DNA from: Gilvimarinus algae
GTDB taxonomy: Bacteria; Pseudomonadota; Gammaproteobacteria; Pseudomonadales; Cellvibrionaceae
DNA length: 64,000 bases
Direction of reading: 5' to 3'
NCBI RefSeq assembly: GCF_030518215.1
Contig: NZ_JAULRT010000032.1
Coordinates: 62,001 to 126,000, forward strand
In this document: one piece after another, positions 57,577 to 64,000 of the stretch
Numbering within the stretch: position 1 is the stretch's first letter
Layout of the letters: each line of letters begins with the position of its first letter
Made by a program: the position numbers and the translations under genes
The notes under the pieces: generated by a model
Told to the model about the DNA's origin: nothing
The model's input: only the letters and a program-made list of their open reading frames with translations
Databases searched by the model: none

Positions 57577-58543
57577 ACTAGGCATTAGAAGGCAATCGAG
57601 GAGTGGGAGAGTTATCCAAAACCTGCCTTAGACGCTCACTATATCGTGAGGTCACAAACTGGTCACGCTAACTTGATCGTAATCGAGCCTTAGTGCATCT
57701 ATTTCACCTTGTATTAAGGAGCTGATTTTCGTTAAAATAAGCTTGGCATAGGACGAGCCGCTATCGCAATTAGGCCTCTGAGCTATCGAATTGTTAACCG
57801 CAAAAGGCTCCAGCACAGATCGAATAGGAGCTTGCTCTCAGCTTTACAATCACGCGCTTGGTTTATACAGGCGCGGGTGATTACCTCTTCAGAAAACGGT
57901 GAAGCGATTGTGGTCGGGGCCGAGTATTTTTTCCCAATATCGGTTTGCAATACTGGGTAGCGGGTATTGGTCCAGAAATTCCGTTTGAGAAAATCAGAGT
58001 GTTCTTCGATCTCTATATTGTCTATGCAGTAACAATCGCCGGTCCGCCGGCTACGACGGTTGTCAATATTAGCCGTTGTTACTGATTTTCGCCGGCCCTT
58101 CATTCAGAAATCCACGCGTTCCCAGTCCTAGTCGGTTGTAGTCAGCATAAATTGAGCGGTTTGCAACTTCATTTGTGACTCTATTTCCTCAAGGTAAAAG
58201 CTAGGCGCAGTGAACTAACCACCGATGTATCCTGCTCAGCAATAATGGCGCTTGCATTTCTAAGAAAATTCTGGTAGGGGTGGGAGCTCAGGAATGGACT
58301 TTTCGTCGACGTCCGCGGCCTGAATTTGGCTAAGATCTACCCATTTACCATTCAGCGGATCCTGGCTTCTTCAATCGAGAAAATCGCGGGCTATTAGCCA
58401 GAGCGCCTTCGGTATAGTATGAAGTCAAAATAACCTATTCGAAGATGTTGGCAAGGTAAAATCTATGTTTCCCTCCGCCAACTGTTAACTAGCGACCAAT
58501 ATTTGAGGGGATGTTGAGAGTGAAATTTACGAAAGTGCGGAAT
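57577..58543. other. Gene-poor region before the right end
   Basis: About 970 nt. A 106-codon minus-strand ORF (57783-58103) has no recognisable domain and no clear RBS. No repeats or RNA genes seen. Confidence 0.45.
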
Positions 58544-58602
58544 TTGTTCAAGCTTATGTAGTATAAGTTGTTCAATATTATGTTGAACAGGGCGGTTTTA
58601 CT
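58544..58602 (-). repeat. Transposon right end
   Basis: TTGTTCAAGCTTATG (58544-58558, one mismatch to the left-end repeat in inverted orientation) and TTGTTCAATATTATG (58568-58582, two mismatches). The tip GGGCGGTTTTACT ends at 58602, whose complement matches the left tip at 10 of 13 positions. Divergence of the repeats suggests an old or exchanged end. Confidence 0.78.
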
Positions 58603-58652
58603 GGACCTACAGAGGGATTCTGTTCAGGCATATGAGCGAATTTACACTGAAA

Positions 58653-58680
58653 AAACGCGGCGTCTGCCGCGTTTGCTCTT
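58653..58680 (+). terminator. Rho-independent terminator, probably the original parE terminator
   Basis: AAACGCGGC (58653-58661), loop GTCT, GCCGCGTTT (58666-58674): perfect 9-bp stem followed by GCTCTT. No gene on the plus strand precedes it within 1 kb. It lies 50 bp outside the right transposon end, so it most likely served parE before insertion. Confidence 0.75.
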
Positions 58681-59223
58681 GTGCGGGGGGACTCTTCCCG
58701 CCCCTGTGCTTCGCGTGTAGGATGTCGACCTCTGAGTCTATCCACTCCGTGCCCCTGCACCCACTGACATTGACAAAACACCCGCAGATTAAAAAAGCAA
58801 AAGTCAATTCGCGTCAAGCCGGCGGGATTCTAACGTTCAGCGATAGCGGTTCTTGGTAAAAAAAGGGTTTACCTTATTTTTGTCGCACAGGCGGCTGCTC
58901 AATCGCGGAATCAAAAGAGACGCTCGCGCTGAGTTCAGCAAAAGCGCCGTGGCCAACGGGGTATTGTTGAGAGAAGCCGGTGGTCCCGTGGCTGGCTTAT
59001 GGCGCCTCCTTAAACTCGCGGCACATGTACTTTGGCTCAGGGGTGTGGCATTGTTAAGCTTGTTACTGCCCTGTAGATTAGACCTACATGTTTAATGGTA
59101 GATGGGTAGGCCGCATCGACCGTCATTAGATCAAGTTGCTGAGTCAGGGGTAGTCAGGCGCGTAGGCCGAACCTACCAATTAAATACGTGTGAAAGTTTC
59201 AATTACGCCAACTGTGAGAAAAC
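58681..59223. other. Chromosomal intergenic region
   Basis: About 540 nt between the terminator and the sensor kinase. Short ORFs here lack RBS or domain signal; nothing else recognised. Confidence 0.45.
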
Positions 59224-61611
59224 ATGCCTTCACCTCCCTTATCTGCAGCTACTCATTTTGGCGATGGCGCGGTTGCCTCTCTAATGCGTACTCACGACTG
59301 GAGTCAATCGCCGCTCGGGCACCCTGACACTTGGCCGCAAGTGCTGCGCACGGTGGCCAGTTTGATCCTGAACTCCAAGTTTCCCATGTTTTTGGCCTGG
59401 GGGCCGCAATTGGCGCTGTTGTATAACGACGCTTATGTGGACATGCTGGCGAACAAGCATCCAGCGTCATTGGGGCGTCCGTTTCAAGAGGTTTGGTCGG
59501 AGATATGGCAAGACATTGTACCCATTGTCGATCAAGCGATGGTGGGTCAGTCCTCGTTTCACGAGAACTTGCCTTTGACCATGACACGCAAAGGTTACCA
59601 AGAGTCAGCGTGGTTCACCTTTTCATATTCTTCTATTTATGATGAGCGCGGTAGCGTTGCGGGCATGTACTGCGCGTGCACTGAAACCACTCAGCAAGTC
59701 TTGGCTGCTCGCGAACGCAAGACCGAAAACGAACATCTGCGACAGTTATTCCAGCAGGCTCCCGGTATCATGGCGGTATTGCGGGATAAAGACCATGTAT
59801 TTGAGTTGGCAAACGAAGCTTACCACCAGTTAGTGGGGCATCGCGAATTACTGGGAAAGTCGATACGCGAAGCGCTGCCTGAAATCAAAGGGCAGGGGCT
59901 GTATGAGTTGCTCGATTCGGTGTACCAGTCGGGCGAACCCTATGTCGGGCGAGCCGTTCCGGTAAAGTTGCGTCGCCCGCAAAGCGACCAACTTGACGAA
60001 TACTATATAGATTTTATCTACCAGCCGATACGCGATGCGAGCGGTCAAGTCACTGGTATTTTTATTGAAGGCAGTGATGTGACTGAGGTGGTGACAGCTA
60101 CCCAGGCATTGCGTGAACGTGAAAAGCACCTAAGGCAGATGTGTAATACGCTACCGCATTTGGCCTGGCTGGCCGAACCCGACGGACAAATTTTTTGGTT
60201 TAATGATCGCTGGTACGAATACACGGGTACTACCCCAGAGCAGATGACAGGCTGGGGTTGGCAAAGTCTTCATGATCCTGAGCTCTTGCCTGCGGTGTTG
60301 GCGTATTACCGGCACTGCCTTGACTCCGGGGAGCCATTTGAAATGAGCTTTCCGCTACGCTCTGCGTCGGGCGAGTACCGAACATTTTTTACCCGCACTA
60401 CACCACTGCGTGATAAAAACGGTACCATTTTGCAATGGTTAGGCACCAACACCGATATTCATGAAATTGAAAAAGTTCAGGAGGAACTTAAGGCTTCCAA
60501 CCGCCGGAAAGACGAATTTCTGGCTATGCTTGCCCATGAGCTGCGTAACCCGCTAGCCCCTATAGGCTCTGCAGCAGAACTGCTTAAGCATTCCAGTGCA
60601 GAGCCTGCAATAGTTATAAAAACCGCTGACATTATTTCCCGCCAAGTTGGTCATATGACGGGCTTGATTGATGACCTTCTCGACGTTTCACGCGTGACCC
60701 GTGGATTAGTGACACTTCAGCGGCAGCCAGTGAACCTTAAGGCGGTGATCGACGATGCAGTAGAGCAGGTCAGCGCGATGATTGAGCTTAAGCGGCAACG
60801 GTTAAGTGTGGAAGTGCGAGAAAGCCAGCCAATCGTTGAGGGTGATCGAACTCGATTAACGCAAGTGATTGCGAACATTCTTAATAATGCCAACCGATAC
60901 ACACCTGAGCAGGGTAGCATTCTTCTGCGCCTTGAGGCTGATGCGCAGTATATCGAAATTACAGTGCAGGACAATGGCGTCGGTATTGATGAAAAGCTAT
61001 TGCCGCATATATTCGATCTTTTTACTCAGGCCGAGCGCTCGCCTGATCGTGCCCAGGGTGGATTAGGTGTCGGCTTGGCGCTGGTTAGAAGCTTGGTCGA
61101 GCTTCACGACGGTAGTGTTAGAGGGAAAAGTGGAGGGGTGAATAAAGGCAGTCTATTCACAGTGAGGTTGCCACGCTCATGGCAGGAGCGGCTGTCAGAC
61201 ACGCCTTCTGACTGCGAAAGCCAAAAGAATACAAGGTCGCTCGATATTTTGATTGTGGACGACAATATCGATGCCGCAGAATCGTTGGCCATGTTGCTGG
61301 AGGTGCACGGGCATCGCCCGCGTGTTGACAGTCGGGGCGATACAGCACTGAAAAAATTGGTAGAAAATATGCCGCACGCGATGATTTTAGACATTGGTCT
61401 GCCCGATATGGATGGCTATGAGTTGGCAAGAAGAATTCGCGAACTTACCGGTGCAGATGAGGCAACACTGATCGCACTCACCGGTTACGGTAAAAATGAA
61501 GATCGAGAGCGTTCCAAACGTGCCGGCTTCGACCATCACTTGGTTAAACCCGTGGTAATCAAAGAGCTTATTGGCATTCTTAATGATGTGGCGAGTCACC
61601 AGCATCGTTAA
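59224..61611 (+). CDS. PAS-domain hybrid sensor histidine kinase
   Basis: 795-residue cytoplasmic signalling protein without obvious membrane segments. Three PAS-like modules: about residues 30-170 (GAF/PAS-like FPMFLAWGPQLALLYNDAYV), 180-300 (LRQLFQQAPGIMAVLRDKD), 305-420 (PHLAWLAEPDGQIFWFNDRW). The HisKA H-box is at His438 (LAHELRNPLAP) and HATPase_c has NILNNANRYTPEQG and GLGVGLALVRSLVE. A C-terminal receiver follows: DILIVDDNIDAAESL, phospho-acceptor Asp723 (LDIGLPDMDGYE), Thr in LTGYG and Lys in HLVKPV. No DNA-binding output, so it relies on phosphotransfer. First gene beyond the transposon. Confidence 0.93.
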   Translation: MPSPPLSAATHFGDGAVASLMRTHDWSQSPLGHPDTWPQVLRTVASLILNSKFPMFLAWGPQLALLYNDAYVDMLANKHPASLGRPFQEVWSEIWQDIVPIVDQAMVGQSSFHENLPLTMTRKGYQESAWFTFSYSSIYDERGSVAGMYCACTETTQQVLAARERKTENEHLRQLFQQAPGIMAVLRDKDHVFELANEAYHQLVGHRELLGKSIREALPEIKGQGLYELLDSVYQSGEPYVGRAVPVKLRRPQSDQLDEYYIDFIYQPIRDASGQVTGIFIEGSDVTEVVTATQALREREKHLRQMCNTLPHLAWLAEPDGQIFWFNDRWYEYTGTTPEQMTGWGWQSLHDPELLPAVLAYYRHCLDSGEPFEMSFPLRSASGEYRTFFTRTTPLRDKNGTILQWLGTNTDIHEIEKVQEELKASNRRKDEFLAMLAHELRNPLAPIGSAAELLKHSSAEPAIVIKTADIISRQVGHMTGLIDDLLDVSRVTRGLVTLQRQPVNLKAVIDDAVEQVSAMIELKRQRLSVEVRESQPIVEGDRTRLTQVIANILNNANRYTPEQGSILLRLEADAQYIEITVQDNGVGIDEKLLPHIFDLFTQAERSPDRAQGGLGVGLALVRSLVELHDGSVRGKSGGVNKGSLFTVRLPRSWQERLSDTPSDCESQKNTRSLDILIVDDNIDAAESLAMLLEVHGHRPRVDSRGDTALKKLVENMPHAMILDIGLPDMDGYELARRIRELTGADEATLIALTGYGKNEDRERSKRAGFDHHLVKPVVIKELIGILNDVASHQHR

Positions 61612-61951
61612 AGGTCAGCGGAGTCACAGTTATCTTTGTTGGTATGTCTTAAGCATAAATCGTCATGTCTGGAATCGTAAATTTTTATTTGTCCGATAAC
61701 TGCAAAAGTGTGATCATCTCAGGGCCATGAATGGCGTCAATTGCTATGATTAAAGTTAGAAATGAAGATGCTGGGTAAGCTTGATGCGTCGTCCTCTATT
61801 GCATGGAAGAGTGTGTCTCTACGATTCTTTGACACCGGAAAGGATTTTCTGTGTTGACTTTTGTTTCTCCGGAAAATTCTACTCCGGACTTGGTTTTGGT
61901 AGAGTGTCATTGGGTTGAGGGGACTGAATTTGTATTAGGAGGAAGGCTTTT
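61612..61951. other. Intergenic region
   Basis: 340 nt. Contains CCGGA-rich words (CCGGAAAATTCTACTCCGGA at 61871-61890) but no supported gene. Confidence 0.45.
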
Positions 61952-62302
61952 ATGAAATGCCCGAAATGTTCAGAGAGGTTCAGTGCGAGAACGGCATTGT
62001 GCGAAGACTGGAAGAATCCTGAAAGGTCATTCGGTTGCCCTCATTGTGGTACTTTTTTTGTAAGAAAGGAGGAAAATAAAAGGAAAAGCCTTATTAATAC
62101 TATCCTCTTTGTTGGTGTCGGTCTCCAGGCTTTCAATATTTTTGTCAGGCACCTAAAAGACGTTGGAGACTTTCTGACCATGATTTACTCTCTGGTAATT
62201 CTCATTTCTCTTTTGCTAGTATTTGTTTTGTCAACCTGGCCCCTTTTCAGGGAGCTGAAAGAGTCCCCGACGAATCAGCATGATTATAGAAATTCGCCCT
62301 AA
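61952..62302 (+). CDS. Small zinc-ribbon membrane protein
   Basis: 116 residues: an N-terminal zinc ribbon with CPKCSERFSAR and CPHCGTFFVRK (two CxxC pairs). Two hydrophobic segments follow (INTILFVGVGLQAFNIFV, then FLTMIYSLVILISLLLVFVL) and a short charged tail. SD AGGAGG 10 nt before the ATG. Function unknown; such proteins are common in gammaproteobacteria. Confidence 0.8.
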   Translation: MKCPKCSERFSARTALCEDWKNPERSFGCPHCGTFFVRKEENKRKSLINTILFVGVGLQAFNIFVRHLKDVGDFLTMIYSLVILISLLLVFVLSTWPLFRELKESPTNQHDYRNSP

Positions 62303-62723
62303 GATTTTTCTGGGAAGTCCGTTTCCGCTTATCGTTACTAGCGGTTCAGATAGTCTGTGGGACGCTGCATCGCTGTGGGCTGCAGGCCATTTCTGAACCT
62401 CAGCCCTTTTCCTTAGCGCAAAGTGACTCCCATTATATAGCCTCAGAGGGGCGTTACGACTACCGAGGTTGGGATGGGCTGAAGACTTGCCCTGGTATCT
62501 ACTCCAGCTGCAGCTGGTCTTTGAATTTTTGAATGTCATATTTGAAATATGTACGGCAGCAGGCGCAATGCAGTGATTTGTCCAGAACTTCATTATATCT
62601 GGCTTAAAAACGCTTTTAGGTGACGCCTCTGGCCCACTTTGCAAGCAATAAATTTTCTACGTAGAACCTGGTTTTCCGTCGATACGCAATGCCAGGTTCT
62701 GCGATTATTTTCAGGTTAAGAAT
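62303..62723. other. Intergenic region
   Basis: About 420 nt. A minus-strand ORF (62231-62644) overlaps the zinc-ribbon gene and lacks domain signal. CCTGGTTTTCC..GCCAGGTTC near 62668-62699 may form a terminator-like fold. Confidence 0.45.
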
Positions 62724-63656
62724 TTAACTTGTTAGCCACTCTACTATTGCTTTATTTGTTTCTTTAGGTTTTTCCTGCTGAATCCAGTGCCCGCAATCGA
62801 GGCTGATGACATCGACATTGGGAACGAAGTGACTGAGGCTGTTGGATTTTGGAATCGAGTCTCGTTCGCCATAGATCATTAGCGAGGGCTGGTGAATAAC
62901 GGGGTCAACGTCAGCCAATAGGTGCCAGTTGCGATTGAGGCACCTGTACCAATTAATGCTGCCTGTGAATCCACTTTTCTCGAAAGCTGACACAAAAATC
63001 TCCAAGTCGCTATCGCTCATAACGGGGGCTCCAGCCGGTGCTTGCGCTTCTGCCAAGTTAATCATGATCATGCCTGGCTCGGGAAGCATTTCAGGTAAGT
63101 TCTTGCGAAAGAGGTTTCTCAGAAAACGACGGCAATTTTTGTTTAAAATGTCATCGGCAACCCCTGGTTTTCGGTTGAAATGTACAAAGTAATTATCTTC
63201 TCCGAACAGCTCCTCCATAAAATCAATCCATGGCTTTTCTGTTCTGGCCTGGTGGGGCAAGGCCAGGTTGATCACTTTTTCGACCCGCTCTGGGTGTAAC
63301 AGCGCCATACCCCATACAACATTGGCGCCCCAATCGTGACCGACAAAAACGGCGTTTTGATACCCATAGTGATCAAGCAGGGCAGTTAAGTCACCGGTTA
63401 GACGGGTTATGTCATACGCTGTGATCTCATCGGGGCAAGACGAGTTGCCATAACCTCTCTGGTTCGGGACGATGACATGGTAACCAGCCGCCACAAGAGC
63501 CGGAAGTTGGTACCGCCAGGAATACGCATGCTCCGGCCAGCCGTGGCAAAGTACGATGGGGTTGCCGGCATTTTCCTTACCGGCCTCGAACACTTCCAGC
63601 TGTACGCCGTTAACCCGAATCAGTTCGGGTTTTGGGAAATTGATTATTTCGCTCAT
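62724..63656 (-). CDS. Alpha/beta hydrolase (epoxide hydrolase-like)
   Basis: 310 residues from ATG 63656 with AGGAAAA upstream; a longer in-frame start at 63734 adds 26 residues without an RBS. Oxyanion-hole HGWPEHAYSW, nucleophile elbow VGHDWGANVVWG with Asp as nucleophile (typical of epoxide hydrolases/haloalkane dehalogenases), and catalytic His in LDCGHWIQQE. The MIYGERDSI segment carries the third acidic residue. Cap domain residues NWYRCLNRNW also fit. Substrate unknown. Divergent from a HTH regulator. Confidence 0.9.
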   Translation of the reverse strand: MSEIINFPKPELIRVNGVQLEVFEAGKENAGNPIVLCHGWPEHAYSWRYQLPALVAAGYHVIVPNQRGYGNSSCPDEITAYDITRLTGDLTALLDHYGYQNAVFVGHDWGANVVWGMALLHPERVEKVINLALPHQARTEKPWIDFMEELFGEDNYFVHFNRKPGVADDILNKNCRRFLRNLFRKNLPEMLPEPGMIMINLAEAQAPAGAPVMSDSDLEIFVSAFEKSGFTGSINWYRCLNRNWHLLADVDPVIHQPSLMIYGERDSIPKSNSLSHFVPNVDVISLDCGHWIQQEKPKETNKAIVEWLTS

Positions 63657-63778
63657 AGCATTTTTTCCTGAAGAGGTTGACTTAGTTCTATGCTCGAGCA
63701 TTGCAAGGCACAGACTGTTATGAGAATGTGCCACTGCTTTGCAGAGGATTTATCTCTATGACGGGTGTTTTATATTCT

Positions 63779-63807
63779 ATAATGATGCCAAATATTGACA
63801 CCATTAT
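63779..63807. promoter_or_regulatory. Operator-like palindrome between hydrolase and HTH regulator
   Basis: ATAATGATGCCAAATA then TTGACACCATTAT, an imperfect palindrome centred near 63793. Located between divergent genes, so probably bound by the regulator at 63822. Confidence 0.5.
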
Positions 63808-63821
63808 GAGAGGTTGCAGCA

Positions 63822-64000
63822 GTGAATGTCCGCATACGACAAGACGCTATAGTGCGAATTCTGCGCCGCAGTGGTAGCACAACGGTCGCCAACTTGGCTG
63901 CAGCGGTTGGCGCATCAAGGCGTACAGTCTTGCGCGATATCAGCGTCTTGCGAAGTGAAGGGTTTGTTATTTTTTCTGAACCTGGGCCGGGTGGTGGGGT
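63822..64000 (+). CDS. HTH transcriptional regulator, N-terminal part (cut by window edge)
   Basis: Starts at GTG 63822 (GAGAGG upstream) and runs off the right edge after 59 codons. The opening VNVRIRQDAIVRILRRSGST, VANLAAAVGASRRTVLRDIS and VLRSEGFVI form a winged helix of the HTH_11/DeoR type, often followed by a WYL domain in such proteins. Divergent from the alpha/beta hydrolase, which it may regulate. Confidence 0.75.
   Translation, partial: MNVRIRQDAIVRILRRSGSTTVANLAAAVGASRRTVLRDISVLRSEGFVIFSEPGPGGG

Larger units (their letters stand above)
8899..58602. mobile_element. Tn7-like transposon inserted downstream of parE (about 49.7 kb)
   Basis: The element is delimited by matching ends and contains tnsABC plus two tniQ genes. 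Left tip: TGTAAATCCGCGC at 8899, followed by CATAAGTTTGAACAA at 8911, 8931 and 8952. Right tip read inward: AGTAAAACCGCCC from 58602, 10 of 13 matching, followed by diverged copies of the same repeat in inverted orientation. Insertion directly behind the stop of a conserved essential gene is typical of TnsD/TniQ-directed transposition. No perfect 5-bp target duplication is visible: CTGAA (8894-8898) versus CTGGA (58601-58605) is 4 of 5 and would need a slightly different tip. Extent is therefore an inference from end similarity. Confidence 0.75.

Noticed and set aside
57783-58103. 106-codon minus-strand ORF
   Set aside because: Not recognised, no clear RBS; could be a remnant, but nothing supports a gene call.
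8894-58607. Exact 5-bp target-site duplication of the Tn7-like element
   Set aside because: CTGAA on the left and GGACC directly after the right tip do not match; only a shifted CTGGA is 4 of 5. Not claimed as a duplication.
58578-58859. Overlapping ORFs on both strands across the right end
   Set aside because: They read through the transposon tip and the terminator hairpin; typical shadow translations of a GC-rich stem.
62231-62644. 137-codon minus-strand ORF
   Set aside because: Overlaps the zinc-ribbon gene and lacks family features.

Overview
The window looks like the chromosome of a marine or plant-polymer-degrading gammaproteobacterium (Cellvibrionales-like). The left flank keeps the enterobacterial order tolC / nudF-yqiB-cpdA-yqiA-parE, with a TPP-riboswitch-controlled thiD-thiC pair inserted between tolC and nudF. 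Base composition (judged by eye, not computed) is GC-rich in the flanks and clearly lower in much of the middle.

The main structure is a putative Tn7-like transposon of about 49.7 kb, roughly 8899 to 58602, inserted between parE and parE's presumed rho-independent terminator, which now lies at 58653-58680. Its left end carries three copies of CATAAGTTTGAACAA. Its right end carries two inverted, slightly diverged copies and a tip that matches the left tip (GTAAA.CCGC). The core machinery is tnsA-tnsB-tnsC (22484-26004), an XRE regulator, and two TniQ/TnsD-type targeting proteins: one at the left end beside parE and one divergent from tnsABC. No CRISPR-Cas genes or arrays were seen.

Cargo, left to right: (1) a type I restriction-modification operon on the minus strand (single-TRD HsdS-like protein, hsdM, hsdS, an AT-rich TIR-STAND NTPase gene placed between hsdS and hsdR, hsdR, and a YgjP-like metallopeptidase), whose promoter and start codon lie in a perfect 14-bp palindrome; (2) a nucleotide/NAD-themed module with divergent arms (SPFH protein, NAD-kinase-like protein, FCP1-like HAD phosphatase; NrtR-like Nudix-HTH regulator, 5'-nucleotidase) around repeated operator-like sites; (3) an IS3-family element; (4) a sparse AT-rich stretch (32-45 kb) with an AraC-type membrane regulator, a cupin-ArsR-SRPBCC operon, methyltransferase, GST, VOC and secreted proteins, a broken lipoprotein gene and long non-coding gaps; (5) a TonB receptor-SapC-JmjC cupin-tryptophan halogenase-DUF6445 cluster; (6) an RND/MMPL exporter with a LolA-like partner and an outer-membrane barrel.

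To the right of the element are ordinary chromosomal genes: a PAS hybrid histidine kinase, a small zinc-ribbon membrane protein, an alpha/beta hydrolase, and the start of a divergent HTH (DeoR/WYL-type) regulator cut by the window edge. The interpretation is that a mobile island has put defence, NAD metabolism and outer-membrane substrate-uptake genes into a safe site behind an essential gene.
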